Of a stretch of DNA of 32,115 nt, positions 18,352 to 27,474 are shown piece by piece. A program made the position numbers and the translations under genes. Source of the DNA: Legionellales bacterium RIFCSPHIGHO2_12_FULL_35_11 (GTDB taxonomy: Bacteria > Pseudomonadota > Gammaproteobacteria > Legionellales > Legionellaceae); contig MHBB01000053.1 of assembly GCA_001803185.1 (NCBI GenBank), positions 24,411 to 56,525 on the forward strand, read 5' to 3'. The stretch's first letter is position 1, and each line of letters begins with the position of its first letter. The notes beneath the pieces are model-generated. The model did not search any database, was not told where the DNA came from, and saw only the letters and a list, made by a program, of their open reading frames with translations.

Positions 18352-19124
18352 TAATTATCCAGATGCGCTAATTGATAGTTATTGTTAATTACAGACTTTG
18401 CTTGCCTATCTAGAAGCGCATGGCTGCCAAAATATGTCATTGCAAGTAATCCCAAAATTAGAGTAGATGAAATAATATAAGGTTTATAATTACTTCTTGT
18501 AAAGGTCGGAATTATAGTTTCTTGAAATAGTTTATATGGTTTGTTAACTCTATTTTCTAGAATTAACAAATGTAATTCTTCAATTAAATTATCTAACGCT
18601 TGCCGGCCATTTGCTTTCATATGGTAATGACCTTCGAAACCAGAGATAAGACAATAATAAGCTAGCTCAATTAAGTCTAAGTATTGATTAGAATTTTCTT
18701 TTAAATGTTCAACAACCTTAAAGAATTTTTTTTCAGGGCCTATACCATCTTGGGATGATGGTGTGAAAGATTTAAAGTTGATTTCTTCTCCATAAACTCT
18801 AAGATAATTTTTACCTAGAATTTCATCTATTGTGGCATACAGTAAATAGTGAGCTATTGCTATAAATTCTTCTAAACATTCTTTACTTAAAAGTCTAGAG
18901 TTAAATGCATATAGTTCATGTTCAATATTTTCTATTGCTTGTTCTATTTTAGGTAGAGCAGGACTTTGGCATAGTCTCTCAAGTAATGAAAGCAGCGGAC
19001 TTGCCGCTGCTAATAATTGATTATTTGTGTTGTTTGTCGCGAATAACTTTGATCTAAAATATCCTTTTGGAATCGAATTAGGGCTAGTTATTTTAAGGTT
19101 TTGAGCTACATCCGGTAACGACAT
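18351..19124 (-). CDS. icmH: Dot/Icm inner-membrane protein IcmH/DotU
   Basis: Partner of IcmF in the Dot/Icm apparatus; the DotU/TssL family has a cytoplasmic helical domain and one C-terminal membrane anchor. At 257 residues it is of the usual size (about 260). The anchor, IISSTLILGLLAMTYF, lies near residues 217-232, and family-like segments include the ATIDEILGKNYL region. A strong AAGGAG Shine-Dalgarno (19133-19138) sits eight bases before the ATG and overlaps the ctpA stop codon, so icmH is most likely co-transcribed with ctpA and envC upstream. Its stop overlaps the icmF start by one base. Confidence 0.87.
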   Translation of the reverse strand: MSLPDVAQNLKITSPNSIPKGYFRSKLFATNNTNNQLLAAASPLLSLLERLCQSPALPKIEQAIENIEHELYAFNSRLLSKECLEEFIAIAHYLLYATIDEILGKNYLRVYGEEINFKSFTPSSQDGIGPEKKFFKVVEHLKENSNQYLDLIELAYYCLISGFEGHYHMKANGRQALDNLIEELHLLILENRVNKPYKLFQETIIPTFTRSNYKPYIISSTLILGLLAMTYFGSHALLDRQAKSVINNNYQLAHLDN

Positions 19125-19132
19125 GCTTTAAA

Positions 19133-19138
19133 CTCCTT
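19133..19138 (-). promoter_or_regulatory. Strong Shine-Dalgarno of icmH overlapping the ctpA stop
   Basis: On the minus strand this reads AAGGAG, eight bases before the icmH ATG at 19124. It shares two bases with the ctpA TAA (19137-19139), a layout typical of genes within one operon. Confidence 0.7.
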
Positions 19139-20468
19139 AATGCCCAGCGACTGCTAATCCTTTTAGTATAGTTAACGCAGCATACAATTGATAGTCTTCA
19201 TGCAACAAGTTTATTTCATCTTGACTATTTTTTCTAGATACCCGCGTGTTCTTATTTCCATTTTTTAAGTGGCCACTTAAGTCAGCTTCAGAGAAGACAA
19301 CCACATCGGATTGATTGCTGTTTTTAGGAACAGTAATCTCTTCAATTATTATATCAGGAGTTATTCCTCTAGCTTGGATAGATTTTCCTGAAGGAGTGTA
19401 ATATAGTGCTGTAGTTAATTTTATAGCTCTTTTATCATCGAGTGGTAATACTGTTTGCACTGATCCTTTACCAAAGCTTTTTGTACCTAAGATTAATGCT
19501 CTGTTATTATCTTTAAGTGCGCCAGCAACTATTTCTGATGCTGAAGCGGAACCATTGTTTATTAAAACAACCATAGGTGCGCCATATAAAATATCACTGG
19601 CTTGTGCCATGGCGGTAAATTTTGACCCAGGTAAGCGGCCTTTGGTATAAACTACCATCTCTTTTTTTCCATTTCTTTCTTTATTTAAAAATGTAGAAGA
19701 AACTTCAATAGCTGAGTCTAAAAGCCCTCCTGGATTATTTCTTAAATCAAGGATAAGTCCTTTTAATTTTCCTCCAGCTTCATTTTGTAGTTTTTTAATG
19801 GCTGTTAACATATCTTTTTCAGTCATTGATTGAAATTGGGTTAGGCGTATATATCCATATTTACCATTTAATAAACGATTTTGGACGCTTTTAATTTCAA
19901 TTTTTTCTCTATTAATTGTTTTAATGATTGGCTTTTTTTCGCCTCTACGTAAAATGGTTAAGGTGATTGGGCTACCAGATGGGCCATGCATTAAATTCAC
20001 TGCGTCTTTTAATTCAATTCCTTGCACGGATTTATTATCAATTTTAATAATATAGTCACCTGATTTAACCCCAGCTTTAAATGCAGGGGTATCTACAAGT
20101 GGAGTAATAACTTTTACGACACCACTTTCCATAGTAACTTCAATTCCTAATCCGCCAAACTCTCCATTTGTTGCAGTTTGGAGCTCTTGAAAGTCATTTT
20201 CATCAAGATAGCCAGAATGCGGGTCTAATCCGTTTAACATTCCTCGAATGGCATTATCGAATAATACTTTGTCATCGATTTGTTTTACATAATACTTTTT
20301 TATTAAACTCAGAGCATTTGAAAATCTCTGCACATCTTCCATTGGAATTTGTTGCTCTTCATCGTTAGTGCTTAATTTATCTCTCTCTGGTAAAGCAAAA
20401 GATGGTTGCGAGATAAAAGGGTACATAATGAAGCTCAACAACAGAATTATTATTTTTTTATTTATCAT
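19137..20468 (-). CDS. ctpA: C-terminal processing peptidase, S41 family (CtpA-like)
   Basis: Periplasmic carboxyl-terminal serine protease of the CtpA/CtpB type, which trims or degrades envelope proteins and often controls peptidoglycan hydrolases. It has a signal peptide, MINKKIIILLLSFIMYPF with cleavage near SFA, then a PDZ domain (GGLGIEV through the region around GDYIIKIDNKSVQG) and an S41 catalytic domain. The catalytic serine lies in GSASASE, the middle serine being residue 309, and the lysine lies in FGKGSVQ near 334. I chose the ATG at 20468 because a GGAG site six bases upstream precedes it and the signal peptide then begins cleanly. Upstream in-frame starts at 20480 (ATG, overlapping the envC stop as TAATG) and 20492 (GTG) are alternatives. 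It belongs to the envC-ctpA-icmH-icmF run. Confidence 0.9.
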   Translation of the reverse strand: MINKKIIILLLSFIMYPFISQPSFALPERDKLSTNDEEQQIPMEDVQRFSNALSLIKKYYVKQIDDKVLFDNAIRGMLNGLDPHSGYLDENDFQELQTATNGEFGGLGIEVTMESGVVKVITPLVDTPAFKAGVKSGDYIIKIDNKSVQGIELKDAVNLMHGPSGSPITLTILRRGEKKPIIKTINREKIEIKSVQNRLLNGKYGYIRLTQFQSMTEKDMLTAIKKLQNEAGGKLKGLILDLRNNPGGLLDSAIEVSSTFLNKERNGKKEMVVYTKGRLPGSKFTAMAQASDILYGAPMVVLINNGSASASEIVAGALKDNNRALILGTKSFGKGSVQTVLPLDDKRAIKLTTALYYTPSGKSIQARGITPDIIIEEITVPKNSNQSDVVVFSEADLSGHLKNGNKNTRVSRKNSQDEINLLHEDYQLYAALTILKGLAVAGH

Positions 20469-20474
20469 GATGTT

Positions 20475-20478
20475 CTCC
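20475..20478 (-). promoter_or_regulatory. Shine-Dalgarno that decides the ctpA start
   Basis: On the minus strand, GGAG lies six bases before the ATG at 20468. It supports that start over the GTG at 20492 or the ATG at 20480. Confidence 0.5.
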
Positions 20479-20479
20479 A

Positions 20480-21586
20480 TTACTGCAACCACGCCAATGG
20501 TGGGATTGCTTTTCCATGATGTCGTATTTCAAAATATAGACCATTTTCGTGAAAAACGCCGCTATGACCAATTTTTGATATTTTATCATTTTCATTTACT
20601 TGGTCGCCTACTTTTTTAAACAGACTGGCGTTGTTGCCATAAAGACTCATAAATCCCCAACCATGGTCAATAATTAGTAGTTGGCCGTAACCATTTAACC
20701 AATCAGCAAATACGACTTTACCTGGTGAAATAGCATGGACTATGGTTCCTTCTTTTGCATTAAACACCACTCCTTGATTAAATTTTTTAATTTTATCTGA
20801 GCTTATATTGACTGGTTTCCTTAATTTTTTTTTCATGCTAGTTAATGGGTGTTTTGTTTGTAAAACACTTGTTTTGGTTAATTTTGTAATGAGTTTAGTA
20901 AGATTTGCTTCTTGCTGGCGGTAGGTTTCCAGTGATTTTTGATTTTTATATATATCGCTATTTAGTTTTTTAATAAGTGCCGCTTGATAATTTTTATCAT
21001 TATTTAATTTATCTAACTTACTTTGCCATTGTTGTTTGAGATTTGTTAGTTCATTAAGCTCGTTATTGAGTTCGGTATTTTTAAAAGCAAGTGAGGACTT
21101 TGTATTTTTTACATCATCCATTAATTTTTTATTTGCAGCGACTAAATATTTATAATACACAAGAAGTCTATCTATATTTTCAACTCCGTGATGATTTAAA
21201 ATCCATCTGAACGAATCTTTATTATCAAGTTTATATCTGGCCGTCAGATATTTGGCTAAAACACGTTGCATTTTGCGTAATTTTTTATCCAGGGCAGTTA
21301 TTTCTAATTCGAGACTTTTAATTTTTTCTTCTTGAACATCTATTTTTTGATTGATTTCGTTTAATTCAGCTAAATAATAGTCAATTTTTTTATTTATTTT
21401 AGTTAATTCATTAGATAAAAATAATTGTTTATCATTAACCTGCGATAGATGGTTTTCTAAAGTTAGAATTTTAGATTTAATTTTATTAAGTTTTTGTTTT
21501 GTATCTTCAAAATCCGATGCTTTAGCAAACGACGAGAGTAATAAAAAAATTAATCCTGAAAGTAGTATATTTTTAAAAGTGTTCAT
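20480..21586 (-). CDS. envC: EnvC-like murein hydrolase activator (degenerate M23 domain)
   Basis: Periplasmic activator of septal amidases (AmiA/AmiB type) that helps daughter cells separate. The chosen ATG at 21586 gives a signal peptide, MNTFKNILLSGLIFLLLSSF, followed by AKA. A long coiled coil follows (roughly residues 25-230, Lys/Leu/Asn-rich heptads), and then a C-terminal LytM/M23 domain, about the last 90 residues. That domain keeps the fold signature (GYGQLLIIDHG, LYFEIRHHG) but lacks the metal-binding histidines of active peptidases, as in EnvC. It is about 368 residues. A longer frame to 21664 exists but would place extra residues before the signal peptide. Its stop overlaps the ctpA region. 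gpmI lies upstream, and a gpmI-envC-ctpA order is common in proteobacteria. Confidence 0.87.
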   Translation of the reverse strand: MNTFKNILLSGLIFLLLSSFAKASDFEDTKQKLNKIKSKILTLENHLSQVNDKQLFLSNELTKINKKIDYYLAELNEINQKIDVQEEKIKSLELEITALDKKLRKMQRVLAKYLTARYKLDNKDSFRWILNHHGVENIDRLLVYYKYLVAANKKLMDDVKNTKSSLAFKNTELNNELNELTNLKQQWQSKLDKLNNDKNYQAALIKKLNSDIYKNQKSLETYRQQEANLTKLITKLTKTSVLQTKHPLTSMKKKLRKPVNISSDKIKKFNQGVVFNAKEGTIVHAISPGKVVFADWLNGYGQLLIIDHGWGFMSLYGNNASLFKKVGDQVNENDKISKIGHSGVFHENGLYFEIRHHGKAIPPLAWLQ

Positions 21587-21671
21587 AATTTGCAAATTAT
21601 CGCTTTTCCTAGAATCGGAAATTAATTTTTTATAATAATTGATATATAGGCCATAAAGCAACAAGACTGAT

Positions 21672-21722
21672 AAAAATCTTTAAAATTCAGTGCAGTAGTA
21701 GAGCTCAACTGCTTTTTCTAGG
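21672..21722 (-). repeat. Half-copy of the MITE-like repeat overlapping the gpmI 3' end
   Basis: These 51 bases match the left arm of the 2521-2702 element in reverse orientation, except that 10 bases between two GTAG repeats are missing. The last five residues (PRKSS) and the TGA stop of gpmI lie inside it. The element therefore terminates the gene. Confidence 0.8.
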
Positions 21723-23267
21723 TTCAATAAGCAAGTTATTTCCAGTCATTTCAGCTGGCGCAGTTATGTTCAACAAACCCAAAAAAGTAGGTGCAACATC
21801 ACTTAAATTCCCAATTGAATCTTTAAATTTTAATTTTTTGGGGCCTACATATAATAAGGGAACAGGTTCACTGGTATGAGATGTTAATGGTTGATTTGAT
21901 TTGCTATCAAACATGCGCTCTGCATTACCATGATCTGCTGTTATTAGCATTTGGCCATGCACCTCTTGTATTTTGTTGCCAATTTTTGCTAGACAATTAT
22001 CTAATGACTCTATTGCTTTGATTGTGGCCGAGAAATTTCCTGTGTGGCCAACCATATCTGCGTTGGCAAAATTACAAATAATCACATCATATTTATGATT
22101 ATCAATAGCATCAATTATTTTGGTTGTTACTTCATGCGCACTCATTTCCGGAACAAGATCGTAAGTAGCAACTTTTGGCGATGGAACAAGAATTCGCTCT
22201 TCCTTATTAAATAAAACTTCACCGCCGCCATTTAAAAAAAATGTAACATGAGCATATTTTTCTGTTTCTGCTATACGCAGTTGTTTTAAATCATTTGCAG
22301 AAATAACTTCTCCCAAGGTATTTTTTAATTGAACTTGAGGGAATACAACACAGCAATTTAAATCACTTTCATATTCAGTCATCGTAAAAAAATGAAGGTT
22401 TTTAAGAGTTTTTTCTCGATTAAACCCTTGAAATTCATTTTTAATAAAAGCCTCGGTTAGCTCTCTTGCTCTATCTGCTCGAAAATTAAAGAAAAATATA
22501 GTGTCCTCATCGCTAATTAGTGGATAATTCGTTAGTTTAGTGGGTGGAATAAATTCATCATAAATTTCTTTTTTGTAATAATCTTCGATAGCTGATAATG
22601 GTTCATTAAATTTTGCAAGAGTGTCATCGCAGACGAGAAGGTTGTATACCTTCTGAATTCTATCCCATCTTTTATCTCTATCCATGGCATAGTACCTGCC
22701 TGAAATTGATGCAATTTTTATTATAGTTTGTTGATTTGAATTATTTTGATTTATGAACTCTTCTAATTGATGTAAATAGTTTTTTGCGCTTTTTGGCGGA
22801 GTATCTCTGCCATCAAGAAACAAATGTAAGTATAAATTCTTAAGATTATTTTGTTTGCAAATATTTATAAACGCGAATAAATGCTGCTGATGACTGTGAA
22901 CTCCTCCATCGGATAGAAGCCCAAAAACATGAATAGAGTTGTTTTTAGATTTTGCATTGATGACAGCTTTTTGAAGAACGTCATTCTTTGCAAACTCGCC
23001 GCTATGAATAGCATTATTAATTCTGGAGTAATTTTGTAAGATTGTTCTGCCAGCACCAATATGCATATGGCCAACTTCTGAGTTGCCCATTTGTTTATTT
23101 GGTAACCCAACAGCCTCTCCAGATGCATCTAATAGAGTATGAGGACAAGATCCCCACCATTTATCCCATTGTGGAGTGTTTGCATTTTTTATTGCATTTT
23201 CAGCCGAGTCGTCTCTAAAACCCCAACCATCTAGAACAATTAATATACTCAGACTTGGTTTTGACAT
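21705..23267 (-). CDS. gpmI: 2,3-bisphosphoglycerate-independent phosphoglycerate mutase
   Basis: Converts 3-phosphoglycerate to 2-phosphoglycerate in the cytoplasm (glycolysis and gluconeogenesis), using manganese and a phosphoserine intermediate. Family signatures are all present: the N-terminal LDGWG with metal-binding Asp13, the catalytic serine in MGNSEVGH (Ser63), the FLDGRDTPP block, and C-terminal metal ligands in NFANADMVGHTG and TADHGNAE. At 520 residues it is of normal length. The C-terminus ends in PRKSS, encoded by a repeat element, so the native tail was replaced or extended; the catalytic core is unaffected. It is divergent from uppS, with a 68-base spacer likely holding both promoters. 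Confidence 0.96.
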   Translation of the reverse strand: MSKPSLSILIVLDGWGFRDDSAENAIKNANTPQWDKWWGSCPHTLLDASGEAVGLPNKQMGNSEVGHMHIGAGRTILQNYSRINNAIHSGEFAKNDVLQKAVINAKSKNNSIHVFGLLSDGGVHSHQQHLFAFINICKQNNLKNLYLHLFLDGRDTPPKSAKNYLHQLEEFINQNNSNQQTIIKIASISGRYYAMDRDKRWDRIQKVYNLLVCDDTLAKFNEPLSAIEDYYKKEIYDEFIPPTKLTNYPLISDEDTIFFFNFRADRARELTEAFIKNEFQGFNREKTLKNLHFFTMTEYESDLNCCVVFPQVQLKNTLGEVISANDLKQLRIAETEKYAHVTFFLNGGGEVLFNKEERILVPSPKVATYDLVPEMSAHEVTTKIIDAIDNHKYDVIICNFANADMVGHTGNFSATIKAIESLDNCLAKIGNKIQEVHGQMLITADHGNAERMFDSKSNQPLTSHTSEPVPLLYVGPKKLKFKDSIGNLSDVAPTFLGLLNITAPAEMTGNNLLIEPRKSS

Positions 23268-23323
23268 AATTTCTCTTAAATTTTTGTTAACTGTAGGTTA
23301 GACTATAGGACATTTTTTAAAAC

Positions 23324-23328
23324 GGAAG
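23324..23328 (+). promoter_or_regulatory. Shine-Dalgarno supporting a TTG start of uppS
   Basis: GGAAG lies seven bases before TTG at 23336. The first ATG in the frame falls inside the conserved HVMIIMDGNGRW block, so the TTG start is needed to keep the family N-terminus. Confidence 0.6.
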
Positions 23329-23335
23329 AAGTAGG

Positions 23336-24070
23336 TTGAGACAAAAAATACCTAAACATGTCATGATTATTATGGACGGGAATGGTCGTTGGGCGCAAGA
23401 TAAAGGCTTACCTAGAACAGATGGTCACCAAGCAGGTGTAAAAGCTATTAAACCGATACTTAGAGCTTGTTCAGAGAATAATATTAAAGTTTTGAGTATA
23501 TGGGCTTTTAGTCAAGATAATTGGGCTAGACCAGAGCAAGAAGTTAATTTTTTGCTTAAGTTGTTTATTGAGTCCCTTGAGAAAGAAGTAGTGGAGCTAC
23601 ATAAAAACCAGATTTGTCTACGTTTTACGGGTGATAGAAGTAATTTGTCTATTTCCTTGCAAAATGCTATGCAAAATGGAGAGAACATAACTGCTAAAAA
23701 TAGTGGGACAATATTAAATGTTGTTATAAACTACACTGGTAGATGGGATATATTGCAAGCAACAAAAAAAATCTCAGAAAAAGTACAATCATCAATGATA
23801 GATGCAGCTGATATAACTGAAGCTTTGTTCGCAAAAGAGCTTTGTAACTCAGATTTACCAGATCCAGATTTACTTATTCGCACGAGTGGTGAAAAAAGAA
23901 TTAGTAACTTTTATCTTTGGCAATTAGCATATACAGAATTGTATTTCACTCAAACTCCATGGCCAGATTTCAGCGTTACTGAATTTGAAAAAGCTATAGC
24001 TAGTTTTAGTTCAAGAGAGCGACGCTTTGGCAAAATATCTAATCAACTTATTGGTGAACAAAATGTTTAA
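23336..24070 (+). CDS. uppS: Undecaprenyl diphosphate synthase (cis-prenyltransferase)
   Basis: Adds isopentenyl units to farnesyl diphosphate to make the C55 lipid carrier needed for peptidoglycan and surface polysaccharides. The N-terminal signature IIMDGNGRWAQ contains the catalytic aspartate. The C-terminal block holds RTSGEKRISNF and the conserved WQLAYTELYFT. At 244 residues it has the usual length. Start is TTG at 23336 with a GGAAG site. It overlaps cdsA by 8 bases, a typical coupled pair. It heads the uppS-cdsA-bamA-skp-fabZ-lpxA series. Confidence 0.96.
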   Translation: MRQKIPKHVMIIMDGNGRWAQDKGLPRTDGHQAGVKAIKPILRACSENNIKVLSIWAFSQDNWARPEQEVNFLLKLFIESLEKEVVELHKNQICLRFTGDRSNLSISLQNAMQNGENITAKNSGTILNVVINYTGRWDILQATKKISEKVQSSMIDAADITEALFAKELCNSDLPDPDLLIRTSGEKRISNFYLWQLAYTELYFTQTPWPDFSVTEFEKAIASFSSRERRFGKISNQLIGEQNV

Positions 24071-24851
24071 ACAGCGTCTTTTAACTACCCTAATTTTAGT
24101 TCCCTTAGTATTTCTAGCTATTTATTATGGTAATACCTGGACTTTAAGTGCAGTAACTTTAGGCTTGCTTGTAGCTATTGGTTGGGAATGGTTATCTTTA
24201 ATTGTAATCAAAAATTTAACATATAAGTTTATCTTTATGGTTGGTTTGTTGGTTACTTTTTTTATTTGCATTCATTTTTTAAATACTTTTTTAAAAGTTA
24301 ATTTTATAGTTTGGGCCATGATTATTCCAGCTATTATATTTTATCCGAAATCAGAGAAATATTTTGGAAATGTTTATGTTGTAGGGTTAGCATGTTTATT
24401 TATTGCATCAGTTTTTATTAGTAGTTTATATGGGATCTTGGTTAATCAATATGCAAAAGATTATTTGGTTTATTTGTTATTATTGGTTTGGGCTACCGAT
24501 ATCGGGGCATATTTAACTGGAAAAAAATTGGGTAGGCATAAGTTAATTCCTAATGTTAGTCCTGGGAAAACTATAGAGGGAACTATTGGCGGATTTATTC
24601 TTGCGATGTTAGTCGCAACTTTAGCGTATTTTTATTTTAAACCAACATTTTGTTTTGCTTGGTTTGGTTTAGCAGTATTTATTGTGTTTATTTCAATTTT
24701 CGGTGATTTATTTATTAGTATGTTAAAAAGAAGGTGTAAAGTTAAGGACACGGGGAATTTGTTACCAGGACATGGAGGGGTTCTAGATAGGCTTGATAGT
24801 TTAATAGCTGCTTTGCCATTTTTTTATTTTTTTAGCGAGACTTTTTTATAA
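24063..24851 (+). CDS. cdsA: Phosphatidate cytidylyltransferase CdsA
   Basis: Inner-membrane enzyme making CDP-diacylglycerol from phosphatidic acid and CTP, the branch point to phosphatidylglycerol and phosphatidylethanolamine. About 262 residues with multiple hydrophobic segments. The family signature is clear: WATDIGAYLTGKKLG, then SPGKTIEG, and near the C-terminus GDLFISMLKRR followed by KDTGNLLPGHGGVLDRLDS. The ATG at 24063 is chosen; a longer frame from 24027 would run deep into uppS. In many gammaproteobacteria rseP follows here; it does not in this window. Confidence 0.95.
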   Translation: MFKQRLLTTLILVPLVFLAIYYGNTWTLSAVTLGLLVAIGWEWLSLIVIKNLTYKFIFMVGLLVTFFICIHFLNTFLKVNFIVWAMIIPAIIFYPKSEKYFGNVYVVGLACLFIASVFISSLYGILVNQYAKDYLVYLLLLVWATDIGAYLTGKKLGRHKLIPNVSPGKTIEGTIGGFILAMLVATLAYFYFKPTFCFAWFGLAVFIVFISIFGDLFISMLKRRCKVKDTGNLLPGHGGVLDRLDSLIAALPFFYFFSETFL

Positions 24852-24883
24852 TGACTGGAATGTAGTTGATTTATTTGTGTCTG

Positions 24884-24910
24884 TTGACAATGGTGCTTAG
24901 TTAATATAAA
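24884..24910 (+). promoter_or_regulatory. Possible sigma70-type promoter for bamA
   Basis: A perfect TTGACA (24884-24889) is followed 15 bases later by TATAAA (24905-24910). The spacing is short of the optimal 17, so this is only a candidate. It is the best -35/-10 pair seen in the cdsA-bamA gap and implies that bamA is not solely dependent on the uppS transcript. Confidence 0.4.
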
Positions 24911-25016
24911 ACGTTGGCTGTTATTTTGGTTTATATTGTATAACTTAACCCATGTAAACTTTTTGATAATTTATCAGTTTATCATGCCAGGTTGTTTAGG
25001 AAATAGAATAATAATT

Positions 25017-27329
25017 ATGAAGAAAATCAGTAAGAGATTTATGTTGACGACAATTTATGCATCAATGTTAACTTTATCAGCCGAAGTTCATGCATTGAAT
25101 GGTTTCGTAGTTCGAGACATTAAAATTACTGGTTTACAAAGAGTAAGCAAGGGTACAGTATTAAATTATCTACCTGTGCAAATAGGTGAAGAGATAGATC
25201 AAAACTCGACTGCTAAAATTATTCGGGCTTTATATGACACTGGATTTTTTCAATCAGTAGTTCTAGAAAGGAAAGGTAATACATTAGTTGTAAGGGTAGT
25301 CGAACGCTCAACTATTGGTTCTGTTAGCGTGGTTGGTAATAACGAAATACCTTCAGATAAAATGAAGGAGATATTAAAAGAGCTGGGTTTGGTTAAGGGG
25401 CTAGTATTTCAAAGAGCTGCATTAGAGAGATTACAGAAAGAATTAAAGCAGGCATACAATGCTCGTGGGAAGTATAATGCTAGAATTACGGCAAAAGTAA
25501 CCACACTTACGGAAAATAGAGTAGCAATAAGTGTTACAGTTTCTGAAGGTAGAGTTTCAAGAATTAAAGATATAAAAATTATCGGAAATCACGCATTTTC
25601 TTCATCAGAGCTGCGTCATCAATTGGCCTTATCATCCAGTAATATATTTACATACTTTTCGAAGAAAGATCAGTACTCAAAATCCGCTATGGATGCATCG
25701 CTTGAGTCACTTCGATCATTTTATTTGGATCATGGTTATTTAAAATTTAAGATAATTTCCTCACAAGTTTTGCTAGCACCTGATAGAAAAGATGTTTTTA
25801 TAAACATTCATATTGAAGATGGTCCGCAATATACTTTTTCTGGTTATGATTTAGTTGGAAAAATGGTCATTCCAAAAGCAAAATTGTGTGAGTTAGTAGA
25901 AGTTATTAAAGGGGAGGTTTTTTCTAGGAAAAAAATCACGCAAACAATAAAAGCAATAGGCTTAGCACTAGGAGATATTGGTTATGGTTTCCCAGCGGTT
26001 AATGCTGAACCGCAAGTTAATGAAAAAGATAAAACAGTATTTATAAATTTTGTTATAGATCCTGGTCGGCATGTTTATGTAAGACGGATTAATTTTCATG
26101 GTAATACAAAAACAGCTGATTATGTCCTACGCAATGTAATTCTTCAGAATGAAGGAAGCTTATTATCATTACATAACATTAAAGAGTCTGAAAGACAGTT
26201 AAGGATGATAAGTTATATAAAGGATGTTAATGTTAAAACTATTCCTATTCCCGGGGCTAATAATCAAGTTGATTTAGATATTAGTGTTGAAGAAGCTCCT
26301 TCTGCGGAAGCATCAGCATCTCTTGGATATGGTACTACTGGTCCGCAGGTGAATGCTGCATTTAACCAATATAACTTTATGGGAACAGGTAGAACTGTTG
26401 GGCTAGGTTTTAATGCGAGCTTGTGGGGTCAAGATTATTCATTTAACTATTACAACCCATTCTATACAAAAACCGGTATAGGTAGGGGTGTAAATATGTA
26501 TTTCCAAACTGTTAATCCATCAAGATTAGATGTGAGTGCTTATAATTCCAATAGATATGGTGGTGATGTAAATTATAATGTTCACTTAGGTGAGGCTCAC
26601 AGTATTCAAGTAGGATATGGTTATCAGGGTATTAAAGTTCAGTCTGTTGGTGCGGTGCAACAAATTCAGAACTTTGTTAATTTAAATGGTAGAGAGTTTA
26701 ATGAAATAAGGTTGACTGGTGGAATTAGTAGAAATACTTATGACCAAATGCCTTATCCGAAAAGTGGTGTTAATCAGCAAGCAGCCTTTTTATTTGCCTT
26801 GCCAGCTTCTTCTAAATCATTAAATTATTATAAAGCTTCGTATCAAGCTAAAATGTATCAACCAGTATATAAAGAATTTATCTTTACAGCTCTTGGTAGT
26901 TTTGGATTTGGTAATAGTTATAATGGCCAGGGTTTGCCATTTTATGAAAATTATTTTGCTGGGGGTATTGCTCAGCCAGGCCAAGTACGCGGTTATGAAA
27001 GCTATTCTTTAGGTCCTGTAGATTCAACTGGACGCTCAATTGGTGCAAACTTACTTGTTAGTGGTATGGCGGGTATGATTTTACCTTACCCATTAAGTAG
27101 AGAAAATTTCAGATCTACATTATTTATAGATGGTGGTAACGTGTTTGTAAAAGACACTCCAGCGGCTTTAACAGGTACCAATTCAGGTCCTTTGAGATTC
27201 TCAGGCGGTGTTTCGTTTGATTGGCGCTCTCCTTTTGGTCCGCTTTCTTTCAGTATGGCCGCCCCAATTAACAAGCAGCCACTAGATCAGGCACAGTACT
27301 TCCAGTTTACTATGTCATCTGGATTTTAA
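25017..27329 (+). CDS. bamA: Outer-membrane protein assembly factor BamA
   Basis: Core of the BAM complex that folds beta-barrel proteins into the outer membrane; essential in Gram-negative bacteria. The ATG at 25017 gives a signal peptide of about 26 residues (MKKISKRFMLTTIYASMLTL, cleaved after VHA). Five POTRA repeats follow (for example VRDIKITGLQRVSKGT at the start of the first), then an Omp85 barrel from about residue 430, ending in the aromatic C-terminal signal FQFTMSSGF. The length of 770 residues is normal. An earlier in-frame ATG at 24936 adds residues before the signal peptide and is less likely. skp follows, after a spacer with repeats, as in the usual bamA-skp order. Confidence 0.96.
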   Translation: MKKISKRFMLTTIYASMLTLSAEVHALNGFVVRDIKITGLQRVSKGTVLNYLPVQIGEEIDQNSTAKIIRALYDTGFFQSVVLERKGNTLVVRVVERSTIGSVSVVGNNEIPSDKMKEILKELGLVKGLVFQRAALERLQKELKQAYNARGKYNARITAKVTTLTENRVAISVTVSEGRVSRIKDIKIIGNHAFSSSELRHQLALSSSNIFTYFSKKDQYSKSAMDASLESLRSFYLDHGYLKFKIISSQVLLAPDRKDVFINIHIEDGPQYTFSGYDLVGKMVIPKAKLCELVEVIKGEVFSRKKITQTIKAIGLALGDIGYGFPAVNAEPQVNEKDKTVFINFVIDPGRHVYVRRINFHGNTKTADYVLRNVILQNEGSLLSLHNIKESERQLRMISYIKDVNVKTIPIPGANNQVDLDISVEEAPSAEASASLGYGTTGPQVNAAFNQYNFMGTGRTVGLGFNASLWGQDYSFNYYNPFYTKTGIGRGVNMYFQTVNPSRLDVSAYNSNRYGGDVNYNVHLGEAHSIQVGYGYQGIKVQSVGAVQQIQNFVNLNGREFNEIRLTGGISRNTYDQMPYPKSGVNQQAAFLFALPASSKSLNYYKASYQAKMYQPVYKEFIFTALGSFGFGNSYNGQGLPFYENYFAGGIAQPGQVRGYESYSLGPVDSTGRSIGANLLVSGMAGMILPYPLSRENFRSTLFIDGGNVFVKDTPAALTGTNSGPLRFSGGVSFDWRSPFGPLSFSMAAPINKQPLDQAQYFQFTMSSGF

Positions 27330-27350
27330 AGAATAGCTGGTAAAAAATAT

Positions 27351-27408
27351 CTGCCTATCTGGTTGCCATATATTCGCAATGACGAATATGTGGCAACCAG
27401 ATAGGCAG
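27351..27408. repeat. Long hairpin repeat downstream of bamA
   Basis: Arms 27351-27376 and 27383-27408 pair over 26 bases with one mismatch that is G-T compatible in RNA; the loop is six bases. No T-run follows. The arm sequence CTGCCTATCTGGT recurs at 28192-28204 in the skp-fabZ gap, so this is a dispersed palindromic repeat that may also act as a transcript end. Confidence 0.75.
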
Positions 27409-27474
27409 GAAAAAATATTCTGAATTTAGTTCGAATTTAATCCAAACATGGAGTATACTGCCATCTTTGGAAAA

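Noticed and set aside
23268-23335. Divergent promoters for gpmI and uppS
   Set aside because: Candidates such as TTGTTA and TATAGG have poor spacing, so I cannot place promoters here with any confidence.
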